A stretch of DNA of 64,000 bases from JBAOHV01 sp963714875. Its GTDB lineage: Bacteria; Actinomycetota; Acidimicrobiia; Acidimicrobiales; Microtrichaceae. The notes below the pieces were generated by a model. The model searched no databases and was not told where the DNA came from. It saw nothing but the letters and a program-made list of their open reading frames with translations. Positions 17,237 to 25,159 of this stretch are shown piece by piece. The stretch is taken from the NCBI GenBank assembly GCA_963714875.1, contig CAVQQI010000003.1, positions 36,563-100,562 on the forward strand, written 5' to 3'. Numbering within the stretch: the first letter of the stretch is position 1; the number at the start of each line of letters is the position of its first letter. Position numbers and translations under genes: made by a program.

Positions 17237-18067
17237 GTGGCCAACACCCGTGCATCCGCGTTCGTGATCGGACTCCTCGGCGCCTGCGCCGGGGTGGTGG
17301 CCGTCGCCGTCTCCTCCCCGGCCATCGGCCTGATCGCCGGCGTGCTGGCGTTGGGAGCGGGGTCGCTCGCGCTGGCCGACAACAGCAACACCACCACCAC
17401 CGACCTCGAGGCGCAACTGGCGTCGCACCGGGCCAACGAGGAGCAACTCCGCTCCGACCTGGCAACGCGTGACACACAGGTGGCAGCAGCCACCGCACGG
17501 GTCGGCGCGCTCGAGGCCGAGCTCGCGGCCGCCGCTCACGCGGCGACGGCGGCAACGGCCGATCACACCGACGAGCCGGGCCACGCTCAGCCCGACGACC
17601 TGGCCACGCTCACCGACCGGGACTCCCAGCTGTTCTCCGAGGCGTACTTCCGGGTGGCGCTCGATGCCCGCATCGCCTCGGCCCGGCGCCACCTTCGACC
17701 GGTCGCCATCGCGCTGATCGACATCTACGAGGGACTCGCCGGATCCGGAGCGGGCCCGGCCAACCCCGGCCGGGCGGCGGACTCGATCCGCGAGACCGTC
17801 CGCGACGCTGACACCGCCTGTCGCCTCGCGGACGGCACGTTCGCCATCATCTTGGAGGACACCCCCGAGAACGGAGCGGTGTGGACCGTTGAGCGGGTGC
17901 GCCGCAACCTGGTCAGCAGGTTCGGCAGTCACACCATGTGGGCCGGGGTCGCCTGCTACCCCGCGCATGCGTTCTCGAGCGACGAGCTGATGGAGCAGGC
18001 GCGACTGGCCCTCGTCTCGGCCAAGGAGTGGAAGCAGGACCGCATCGAGGTCGCCATCGCCGAGTGA
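17237..18067 (+). CDS. Membrane protein with degenerate GGDEF domain
   Basis: The 276-residue protein has two N-terminal membrane helices (AFVIGLLGACAGVVAVAV and PAIGLIAGVLALGAGSLALA), an Ala/Glu-rich coiled-coil linker (about 55-110), and a C-terminal domain with the diguanylate-cyclase fold: DRDSQLFSEAYFRVALDARI opens it and VAIALIDI follows. Where the active site should read GGDEF the sequence is RLADGTFAIIL, so the catalytic and metal-binding residues are lost. It is unlikely to make c-di-GMP and may act as a sensor or binding partner. The GTG start has GGGAGAG upstream; an earlier in-frame start would add a low-complexity extension. Confidence 0.7.
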   Translation: MANTRASAFVIGLLGACAGVVAVAVSSPAIGLIAGVLALGAGSLALADNSNTTTTDLEAQLASHRANEEQLRSDLATRDTQVAAATARVGALEAELAAAAHAATAATADHTDEPGHAQPDDLATLTDRDSQLFSEAYFRVALDARIASARRHLRPVAIALIDIYEGLAGSGAGPANPGRAADSIRETVRDADTACRLADGTFAIILEDTPENGAVWTVERVRRNLVSRFGSHTMWAGVACYPAHAFSSDELMEQARLALVSAKEWKQDRIEVAIAE

Positions 18068-18164
18068 CGCCCGCGCTCCCGAGGGGGACCGAACTCGGGG
18101 CGCTGAGGCGTGCCCCGACACGCACTTCCGCCCCCGGTTCGCCGTCGGGGGACGGTGAGGACGG

Positions 18165-19289
18165 TCAGGGACCGAGTTCGGCACGGATCTCGTCGCCGTC
18201 GGCATCCGGGGCCCGGCCCGCCCACCGCACCCGTCCGGGCGTGGCCGACAGCCGGGCGACCACATCGGCCATGGGCACACCGTCAACGGTGGTGATCGAC
18301 GCCCGCTCCCGGTAGTGCGGGTCGGCGAAGATGTCGGCCATGTCGTACACCGGCGCCGCGGCGGCGTGCACCCGTTCGAACTCGGCGAGGACCTCCGCGC
18401 CGGTGCGCTCGGCGATCCACGCGCCGAGACGTTCGTCGATCAGCTCGCGGTGCGCGACACGCCCCTCGAACCCGACGAAGCGGTCGTCGCCGTCCAGTCC
18501 GATCAGCTCCAGCACCCGTCGGGCGACCGACTCGGCGCTGGAGGACACCGCGATCCACGTGCCGTCGCTGCTGCGGTAGGTGTTGCGCGGCACCGTGTAG
18601 GGGATCCCGGCGCCCAGGCGCTCCTGGGTCTGGCCCAACAGCCCGTAGAGCGGCACCAGCGGCCCCATCAGCTGCAGCATCGACTCGATCAGATTGACGT
18701 CGACGACCTGGCCGGTGCCCGAGTGCACCGCCACCATCGTGGCGAACGCAGCGACCAGACCGGCGATCTCGTCGGTCAGGGCGATCGGCGGCAACAGCGG
18801 CTGGCCGTCGGGCTCGCCGTTGACCGCAGCGAACCCCGACAGTGCCTCGGCCTGGGTCGCGAACGCCGCCCGGTCGCGGTAGGGCCCGGTCTGGCCGAAT
18901 CCGGTGACCCGGGTGACGACCAGACCCGGATTGGTCCGGTGCAGCACCTCGGGCGCCAGACCGAGACGTTCCAGGGTGCCGGGCCTGAAGTTCTCGACCA
19001 GCACGTCCGCGGTGTCGCAGAGCCGGCGCATCGTCGCCAGGTCCTCGGGGTCCTTCAGGTCGAGCTCGATCACCCGCTTGTTGCGGCCCAACAGCTTCCA
19101 CCACAGCGACACGTCGTCGTCGGGCGTCCGCCAGCCGAGACCCCGTGCGGTGTCGCCACCGGGTCGCTCCACCTTGATGACGTCCGCGCCGAAGTCACCC
19201 AGGTACCGCGCGCAACCGGGCCCGGCGATGACCGTCGCCACGTCGATGACCCGCAGGTCACCGAGCGGGCCCGGCCCCACGCCGCTCAT
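18165..19289 (-). CDS. Family III CoA-transferase (CaiB/BaiF type)
   Basis: The 374-residue protein moves CoA between organic acids. It shows family III hallmarks: DLRVIDVATVIAGPGCARYLGDFGADVIKVE at the N-terminus, ENFRPGTLERLGL near 98, GFGQTGPY near 128, and a probable catalytic Asp in LTDEIAGLVAAFATM near 168. The ATG overlaps the stop of the upstream metallophosphoesterase (ATGA), so both are one operon. Substrates are not evident. Length is a little short of the usual 390-400. Confidence 0.88.
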   Translation of the reverse strand: MSGVGPGPLGDLRVIDVATVIAGPGCARYLGDFGADVIKVERPGGDTARGLGWRTPDDDVSLWWKLLGRNKRVIELDLKDPEDLATMRRLCDTADVLVENFRPGTLERLGLAPEVLHRTNPGLVVTRVTGFGQTGPYRDRAAFATQAEALSGFAAVNGEPDGQPLLPPIALTDEIAGLVAAFATMVAVHSGTGQVVDVNLIESMLQLMGPLVPLYGLLGQTQERLGAGIPYTVPRNTYRSSDGTWIAVSSSAESVARRVLELIGLDGDDRFVGFEGRVAHRELIDERLGAWIAERTGAEVLAEFERVHAAAAPVYDMADIFADPHYRERASITTVDGVPMADVVARLSATPGRVRWAGRAPDADGDEIRAELGP

Positions 19290-20305
19290 GCGCCCACGCC
19301 GCTCGTGTCGATCGCGAAGCAACGGTCCTGCAGACGTCCCAGCGCGTAGTCGGGATAGCCGCCGTCGAACATGCCGCGGGTGCGTTCGGTCCAGGCGAGC
19401 GCCGCGGGGGTCGAGATGCGCCGGTGCACCTGCAGGATCACCCCCTCGTACACCCGGTACTCCGCCCAGGTCCCGGGGAAGTCCTTCACGCACGCCACCT
19501 CCACGAACGGCACCCGGGGTGCGGTCGGAAGGTGGACGACCCGGTTGCGGTGGGTGTGGCCGGCGAAGTAGCCGACCAGGTCGCTGCGCCGGCCCATCAC
19601 TCGAGCGAGCGCGTCGGTGTCGTCGGGCACGATCCCGAAGGTGTCATCCCGACGTGGACCGTCGTCCGGTGTCCACACGGGATGGTGGCCGAAGACCAGC
19701 ACGGGCTGACCCGCCCGAGCGCCCAACTCGTCCAGCCAGTCCAGCTGATCGGCATCGAGGTGACCGTTCACGCGGCCGTCGCGCGACGTGTCGAGCAGCG
19801 CGATGGTCACTCCGTCCAGCTCGCGCTCCTGTGTCGGCCATGCCGCGACCGCGAGCCGGTGGTAGCTCTCGTGGTTGCCGCGCACGTGCAGCAGCCGATC
19901 ACCGAACGCCGAGCCGTAGAGCTCGACGAACCGTTCGTACTCCTGCGGGGTGCCGTGCGAGGTGAGGTCGCCCTTGGCGACGACCAGATCGGGGTCGAGC
20001 GCCAGGATCTCCGAGATCGCTCCGTCGCTCATGGTCTCGGGGTAGGGCGGAGCGCCCGGCTCGACCGAGAACGTCGCCATCTCGTCGAGACCCTCGATGT
20101 GACCGGCCACCGTCTCGCCGAGGTGGACGTCGTTGACCGTGGCGATCCGCGACAACAGCTCGCCGCGGCGGGGCAGCGTGCGCACCGTCTCGCCGTCGAC
20201 CTCCACCCACGTGTCGGGCGGCAACCCGTGGTACGTGCGGTGCTCCGCGCCGCGGAACACGACGGCCTCGTCGTCGGCCAGCGACATGATCTCGGGCGTC
20301 GGCAT
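19286..20305 (-). CDS. Metallophosphoesterase
   Basis: The 339-residue protein is a calcineurin-like phosphoesterase: IATVNDVHLGE (metal ligands D and H), VVAKGDLTSHG, VRGNHESYH, then FGHHP and FAGHTHRNR give the full set of metal-binding motifs. Such enzymes cleave phosphomonoesters or cyclic nucleotides. I used the ATG at 20305; a second in-frame ATG at 20287 is possible. Its stop overlaps the CoA-transferase start. It lies 31 bases after the acyl-CoA carboxylase epsilon gene, so the four genes from 22072 down to 18165 may be one transcription unit. Confidence 0.85.
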   Translation of the reverse strand: MPTPEIMSLADDEAVVFRGAEHRTYHGLPPDTWVEVDGETVRTLPRRGELLSRIATVNDVHLGETVAGHIEGLDEMATFSVEPGAPPYPETMSDGAISEILALDPDLVVAKGDLTSHGTPQEYERFVELYGSAFGDRLLHVRGNHESYHRLAVAAWPTQERELDGVTIALLDTSRDGRVNGHLDADQLDWLDELGARAGQPVLVFGHHPVWTPDDGPRRDDTFGIVPDDTDALARVMGRRSDLVGYFAGHTHRNRVVHLPTAPRVPFVEVACVKDFPGTWAEYRVYEGVILQVHRRISTPAALAWTERTRGMFDGGYPDYALGRLQDRCFAIDTSGVGA

Positions 20306-20336
20306 CCGGCTCACCGCACCCAGGCTACGGAGCGGT

Positions 20337-20525
20337 TCAGGGACGGACGCGTCGGGCGGGCACGGGGCGTGACCACCACCGGCCCGAGAAGCGCCATCGA
20401 GACACCGGCTCGCGCGACGGGCCCTGCTCGCCACCACCCGACATCAGCACCTGGGTCGCCGCGACGATCGCCACCGCCTCTTCGTCGGTGGGCTCGGGGC
20501 TGATCGCTCCGACCGAGGCACTCAC
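20337..20525 (-). CDS. Acyl-CoA carboxylase epsilon subunit
   Basis: The 62-residue protein fits the small epsilon subunit found only in actinobacterial acyl-CoA carboxylases: a short N-terminal helix PTDEEAVAIVAATQVLM followed by a Trp- and Arg-rich tail (SRWRFSGRWWSRPV). It bridges alpha and beta subunits in the holoenzyme. The GTG start overlaps the stop of the beta-subunit gene (GTGA), so the subunits are made together. No alpha subunit (biotin carboxylase) is in the window. Confidence 0.8.
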   Translation of the reverse strand: MSASVGAISPEPTDEEAVAIVAATQVLMSGGGEQGPSREPVSRWRFSGRWWSRPVPARRVRP

Positions 20526-22072
20526 AGCGGCATGTTCCCGTGCTTGCGGTTGGGGAGCTCCTCGCGCTTCGAGCGCAGCATCTCGAGCCCGGCGATCAGC
20601 TTCACCCGGGTCTCGGCCGGATCGATGACGTCGTCGACGTAGCCCCGGTCGGTCGCCTCCCAGGGGTTGAGGTGGTTCTCCTCGTAGATCTCGATCAGTT
20701 CGGCCCGCTTGGCGACCGGGTCATCCGCGTCGGTGATGTCGCGCCGGTTGACGATCTCGACCGCGCCCTGTGCGCCCATGACCGCGAGCTCGGCCGAGGG
20801 CCAGGCGAAGGCCAGGTCCGAGCCGATCGACTTGGAGTCCATCACCACGTACGCACCGCCGTAGGCCTTGCGGGTGATGACCGAGATGCGCGGCACGGTG
20901 GCCTCGCAGTAGGCGTAGAGCAGCTTGGCGCCGTGACGGATGATGCCGTTGTGCTCCTGGTCGACACCCGGCAGGAAACCGGGCACGTCGACGAAGGTCA
21001 CGAGCGGGATGTTGAACGCATCGCAGGTGCGCACGAAGCGCGCCGCCTTGGACGACGACTCGATGTCGAGCACGCCGGCGTACATGGCGGGCTGGTTGCC
21101 GACGATGCCGACCGGGGAGCCGCCGAGGCGGGCGAACCCGCAGATGATGGAACCGGCCCAGGTGGCGGCGTACTCGAAGAAGTCGCCGTCGTCGCACACC
21201 GAGCGCACCACGTCACGCATGTCGTAGGGCTGGTTCGCCGAGTCGGGGATGATGTCGTAGAGCTCCTCGCAGCGCCGGTCCGACGGGTCGTCGGTGGGCT
21301 CGAAGGGCGACTCGTCCAGGTTGTTGGACGGCAGGAAGCCCAGCAGGTAGCGCACGTCGTCGAGGCATGCCTTGTCGTCGGGGGAGATGAACTGCGCGAC
21401 GCCCGAGGTGCCGGTGTGCACACGCGCACCGCCCAGATCCTGCTGGGAGACCTCCTCGCCGGTCACCTGCTTCACCACGTCGGGGCCGGTGATGAACATG
21501 TAGGAGGTCTCGTCCACCATGAACACGAAGTCGGTCATGACGGGGCTGTAGACCGCGCCACCGGCGCAGGGGCCCATGATCACCGAGATCTGCGGGGTGA
21601 CACCCGAGGCCTTGACGTTGCGGTAGAAGATGCCGCCGTAGCTGGCCAGCGAGACGACACCCTCCTGGATGCGGGCGCCGGCACCGTCGTTCAGCCCGAT
21701 GACCGGGGCGCCGACCTTGAGCGCCAGGTCCATCAGCTTGTGGATCTTCTCGGCGAACACGCCGCCGAGGGCGCCGCCGTAGACGGTGAAGTCCTGGCTG
21801 AACACGAACACCTTGCGGCCGTCGACGGTGCCCCACCCGGTGATGACACCGTCGCCGTAGGGACGCTCGGGGAGTGCCTCGCCGGCCCGGTGCCGGGCGA
21901 GCATGTCGAGCTCGTGGAACGACCCCTCGTCGAGCAGGTGGTCGATGCGCTCACGGGCGAGCATCTTGCCCCGCTCGTGCTGACGTGCGATCGAACGTTC
22001 CGAACCCGGCGTCAGGGCCTGCTCACGGCGGCGGTGCAGGTCCTCGACCCGCTCGCGAATGGGGTGCTCCAT
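20522..22072 (-). CDS. Acyl-CoA carboxylase beta subunit (propionyl-CoA carboxylase type)
   Basis: The 516-residue carboxyltransferase moves CO2 from carboxybiotin to an acyl-CoA, probably propionyl-CoA. It has the two crotonase-like halves: N-terminal GLNDGAGARIQEGV and GPCAGGAVYSPVMTDF, C-terminal DVPGFLPGVDQEHNGIIRHGAK and RKAYGGAYVVM. Size matches PccB/AccD of actinobacteria. A TACCGT box lies eight bases upstream of the ATG. Together with the epimerase and ccr genes at 56 kb it suits a propionate/ethylmalonyl-CoA route to methylmalonyl-CoA, although AccD isoforms that carboxylate acetyl-CoA cannot be excluded. Confidence 0.92.
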   Translation of the reverse strand: MEHPIRERVEDLHRRREQALTPGSERSIARQHERGKMLARERIDHLLDEGSFHELDMLARHRAGEALPERPYGDGVITGWGTVDGRKVFVFSQDFTVYGGALGGVFAEKIHKLMDLALKVGAPVIGLNDGAGARIQEGVVSLASYGGIFYRNVKASGVTPQISVIMGPCAGGAVYSPVMTDFVFMVDETSYMFITGPDVVKQVTGEEVSQQDLGGARVHTGTSGVAQFISPDDKACLDDVRYLLGFLPSNNLDESPFEPTDDPSDRRCEELYDIIPDSANQPYDMRDVVRSVCDDGDFFEYAATWAGSIICGFARLGGSPVGIVGNQPAMYAGVLDIESSSKAARFVRTCDAFNIPLVTFVDVPGFLPGVDQEHNGIIRHGAKLLYAYCEATVPRISVITRKAYGGAYVVMDSKSIGSDLAFAWPSAELAVMGAQGAVEIVNRRDITDADDPVAKRAELIEIYEENHLNPWEATDRGYVDDVIDPAETRVKLIAGLEMLRSKREELPNRKHGNMPL

Positions 22073-22164
22073 GGGGGCGAACGGTACCCGTGGGTGCTCA
22101 CGGCCCCCAAACCCCGCTCGGGCACGTCCCCGTCGAGGGTGGACGGCGGCCCCCGGCCCACCGC

Positions 22165-22170
22165 TACGGT
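22165..22170 (+). promoter_or_regulatory. Candidate -10 box (TACGGT) of the LOG gene
   Basis: TACGGT ends six bases before the GTG of the LOG-family gene, the leaderless spacing seen elsewhere in the window. Confidence 0.4.
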
Positions 22171-22176
22171 CGTCGG

Positions 22177-22737
22177 GTGAGCACTCCCCGGCGACCGCGG
22201 ATCGCGGTGTACTGCGCCTCCCGGCTCGGTGATGACCCCGCCTACGGCGCAGCAGCCACGACCGTCGGCGAGCTGCTGGGCGCGCAGGGCGCCGACGTGG
22301 TGTTCGGCGGCGCAGGGATGGGGCTGATGGGGCTGTTGGCCGATGCAGCGCTGGCCAGCGGCTGTCACGTGCTCGGTGTCCTGCCCGATCAGCTCGCGGA
22401 ACGCGAGATCGCCCACGACGGGCTGTCCGAGCTGCGCCTGGTCGCCGACATCACCGTGCGCAAGCGGGTCATGTTCGATGCCGCCGATGCGGCACTCACC
22501 CTGCCCGGTGGGGTCGGCACCCTCGAGGAGCTGTTCGAGGTCCTCTCCTGGGCGTCGCTGGGCCTTCACCCCAAGCCGATCGGCCTGCTGAACGTGAACG
22601 GGTACTACGACCACCTGCTGGCCTTCGTCGACGAATCCGTCGCCCGCGGGCTCGCCAGACCGAGGGTCCGTGAACTGCTCGTCGACGACGACGATCCCGA
22701 ACGGCTGATCGAGGGCCTGCTCCCCCGGCGGGTGTAG
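22177..22737 (+). CDS. LOG-family phosphoribohydrolase (TIGR00730-type Rossmann protein)
   Basis: The 186-residue protein has the LOG signature LPGGVGTLEELFE (about 108-120) and the upstream VFGGAGMGLMGLLADAAL. LOG proteins release a purine base from nucleoside 5'-monophosphates; plants and some actinobacteria use them for cytokinins, but most bacterial members are housekeeping. The GTG at 22177 gives the usual N-terminus PRIAVYCASR. It diverges from the carboxylase gene and is 10 bases from the DNA ligase gene, likely co-transcribed. Confidence 0.88.
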   Translation: MSTPRRPRIAVYCASRLGDDPAYGAAATTVGELLGAQGADVVFGGAGMGLMGLLADAALASGCHVLGVLPDQLAEREIAHDGLSELRLVADITVRKRVMFDAADAALTLPGGVGTLEELFEVLSWASLGLHPKPIGLLNVNGYYDHLLAFVDESVARGLARPRVRELLVDDDDPERLIEGLLPRRV

Positions 22738-22747
22738 ACACGTCGCG

Positions 22748-23857
22748 ATGGAGCTCCCCGTGTCCACCCAGGTGCGCCCGATGTTGGCGAAGGCGGTCAA
22801 GGAGTTCCCCGAGGGGAACCTGCTGTACGAGCCCAAGTGGGACGGGTTCCGCTGCATCGTGTTCCGCGACGGGGACGAGGTCGAGCTCGCCAGCCGCAAC
22901 CAGCGCCCCCTGGCCCGCTACTTCCCCGAGCTGCTCGAACCACTGCGCGACCAGCTGCCGCAACGATGCGTGGTCGACGGCGAGCTCGTCGTGCCGACGG
23001 CCCACGGACTCGACTTCGACCAGCTCGGCCAGCGCATCCACCCCGCCGCGTCGCGCGTCGAGATGCTGTCACGGGCCACGCCGGCGAGCTTCGTGGCGTT
23101 CGACCTGCTCGCGCTCGACGATCTCGATCTGCGCCCGCTACCGCTCTCGGCCCGCCGCGACACCTTGGAGCAGCTCCTCGGTCCGGCGCAGGCACCGATC
23201 CACCTCACACCTGCCTCGACCGATCCGGCGGTGGCCCGCGACTGGTTCGAGCGCTTCGAGGGGTCCGGATTCGACGGGGTCATGGCCAAGCCGCTGGACG
23301 GCACCTACGTCGAGGACCGCCGGGTGCAGTTCAAGGTCAAGCACCATCGCAGCGCCGACTGCGTGGTCGCCGGGTACCGGCTCCACAAGGAGGGCGGTGT
23401 GGGGTCGCTGCTGCTGGGGCTGTTCGACGACGGCGGACCCGGCGGCGGGTCGCCGCGGCTGCACCACGTGGGGGTCGCGAGCGGGTTCGCCGCCTCCCGA
23501 CGGCGAACCCTGCAGGCCGAGCTGTCGGTGTTCGAGGACCGCGCGCTCGACGAGCACCCCTGGTTGACCGGTTCGACCGCCGGCGAGTCCGGGGAGGGCT
23601 CGGGGGCACCGGTCCGTCTGCCGGGGGCGGTGAGCCGCTGGAGCGCCGGGAAGGACTCCGAGTGGGTGCCGGTGCGCTGCGAGCTGACCGTCGAGGTGAC
23701 CTACGAGAACGTGACCTCGGGCAGGTTCCGACACCCGGCGCGATTCCTTCGCTGGCGCCCCGACAAGCCACCGACGCGGTGCACCTACGACCAGATCGAC
23801 CAGCCCCCGCCGCTGGAGTTCGACGAGATCTTCGTCGAGGCCCCGCGGACCGACTGA
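22748..23857 (+). CDS. ligC: ATP-dependent DNA ligase (LigC type)
   Basis: The 369-residue protein seals DNA nicks using ATP. It has the adenylation motif I YEPKWDGFRC (catalytic K30), motif III-like FVAFDLLALDD, motif IV GFDGVMAKPLDGTY and motif V QFKVKHHRSADCVV, then a C-terminal OB-fold with RWSAGKDSEWVPVRCELTVEVTY. It lacks the polymerase and nuclease domains of LigD, so it fits the stand-alone LigC class used in base-excision or end-joining repair. It lies upstream of sbcDC on the same strand. Confidence 0.88.
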   Translation: MELPVSTQVRPMLAKAVKEFPEGNLLYEPKWDGFRCIVFRDGDEVELASRNQRPLARYFPELLEPLRDQLPQRCVVDGELVVPTAHGLDFDQLGQRIHPAASRVEMLSRATPASFVAFDLLALDDLDLRPLPLSARRDTLEQLLGPAQAPIHLTPASTDPAVARDWFERFEGSGFDGVMAKPLDGTYVEDRRVQFKVKHHRSADCVVAGYRLHKEGGVGSLLLGLFDDGGPGGGSPRLHHVGVASGFAASRRRTLQAELSVFEDRALDEHPWLTGSTAGESGEGSGAPVRLPGAVSRWSAGKDSEWVPVRCELTVEVTYENVTSGRFRHPARFLRWRPDKPPTRCTYDQIDQPPPLEFDEIFVEAPRTD

Positions 23858-23908
23858 CTCCGCTCGGCCACCGGGTGGAGGGTGGTCCTCGGTGTCGGAC
23901 CCCCTCGG

Positions 23909-23914
23909 TACCGT
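23909..23914 (+). promoter_or_regulatory. Candidate -10 box (TACCGT) of sbcDC
   Basis: TACCGT lies about 66 bases before the sbcD ATG in the 123-base gap after ligC, allowing a leader. Assigned by similarity to other -10 boxes in this window. Confidence 0.25.
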
Positions 23915-23980
23915 GTCCGTCAGCCCGGCCAGAGGCCCGCAGGGGTGCGGGCACGGGGTTGGTCGACGGGAGCAGGAACC

Positions 23981-25159
23981 ATGAGGATCATCCACACCAG
24001 CGACTGGCATCTCGGGCGTCGGTTCGGACCGATCTCGCTGCGGGCCGACCAGGAGGCTGTCGCCGACTGGCTCGTGGAGCTGGTCCAGGATCGCTCCGCA
24101 GAGCTGGTGGTGATCGCCGGGGACCTCTACGACCGGGCCATCGCCCCCGTGGAGGCGATCGAGCTGTTCCGTGACACCGTGCGCCGGGTGCGCTCGGCGG
24201 GCGCCGTCGTCGCGGCGATCACCGGCAACCACGACGGCGCCGACCGGGTGGCGTCCTATTCCGAGCTGTTGGACTCGAGCGGGTTCTACCTGCGCGGCGG
24301 CTACGAACGGGTCGGGCAGGTGATCACCCACGAGTTCTCCGATGGTCCACTCGACCTGGCCCTGCTGCCGTTCCTCGACCCGCAGGCCGCTCCGGACGAG
24401 TTCGGCGCCGACCGGCACGACCCCGACAGCGCCGACGACCCGGTGGAGCGGCGACGACGGCGCACCCACGAGTCGGTGCTGCAGACCGGTGCGGAGCTGG
24501 CACGGGGGCGCCTGGGCGCACCGCGGTCGCTCGCGGTGGCCCATGCCTACGTCACGGGCGCCACCGCGTCCGACTCGGAACGCCAGCTGGTCGTGGGCGG
24601 CACGGGCGAGGTGTCCTCGGCGGTCTTCCACGGCTTCTCGTACACCGCGTTGGGGCACCTGCACCGGCCCCAGTCCGCCGGCGCCGGGACGATCCGCTAC
24701 TCGGGCACCCCGCTCGCCTATTCGTTCTCCGAGGAACACGACAAGTCGGTGGTCGTGCTCGACATGGCGCCCGACGGCACGGCCACGATCGAGCAGGTCC
24801 CGGTGGGCGTCGGCCGACGGGTGCGCACCGTCGAGGGCACCATGACGCACCTGCTCGAGTCCCGGGAGCTCGACGGTGCACGCGAGTGCTTCGTGCGCGC
24901 GATCGTGACCGACCGGGCCACGGTGCTCGACGCCCGGTCGACGCTCGCCGAACGATTCCCGCACATCGTCGAGGTTCGACTCATGCCGGACGGCAAGGAC
25001 CCCGACGTGGGCGCCGCGCCGGTGGACGTCAGCGAGCTGGCGCCGATCGACGCCGCCCGTCAGTTCTGGGCGGCTGCCGAGGGGAGCGAGCCACCCGACG
25101 ACATCGACGACGTCCTCGTGACGGCCACCGGCGCTGCCCTCGCAGGCGGCACCACATGA
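23981..25159 (+). CDS. sbcD: Exonuclease SbcD (Mre11 homologue)
   Basis: SbcD is the Mn2+-dependent nuclease of the SbcCD complex, which opens hairpins and trims DNA ends. The 392-residue protein has every phosphoesterase motif: HTSDWHLGRRF at the N-terminus, VIAGDLYDRA near 43, ITGNHDGADR near 80, and YTALGHLHRPQ near 220. The ATG at 23981 matches the family start. Its stop overlaps the sbcC ATG (ATGA), so the two subunits are translationally coupled. Confidence 0.95.
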   Translation: MRIIHTSDWHLGRRFGPISLRADQEAVADWLVELVQDRSAELVVIAGDLYDRAIAPVEAIELFRDTVRRVRSAGAVVAAITGNHDGADRVASYSELLDSSGFYLRGGYERVGQVITHEFSDGPLDLALLPFLDPQAAPDEFGADRHDPDSADDPVERRRRRTHESVLQTGAELARGRLGAPRSLAVAHAYVTGATASDSERQLVVGGTGEVSSAVFHGFSYTALGHLHRPQSAGAGTIRYSGTPLAYSFSEEHDKSVVVLDMAPDGTATIEQVPVGVGRRVRTVEGTMTHLLESRELDGARECFVRAIVTDRATVLDARSTLAERFPHIVEVRLMPDGKDPDVGAAPVDVSELAPIDAARQFWAAAEGSEPPDDIDDVLVTATGAALAGGTT

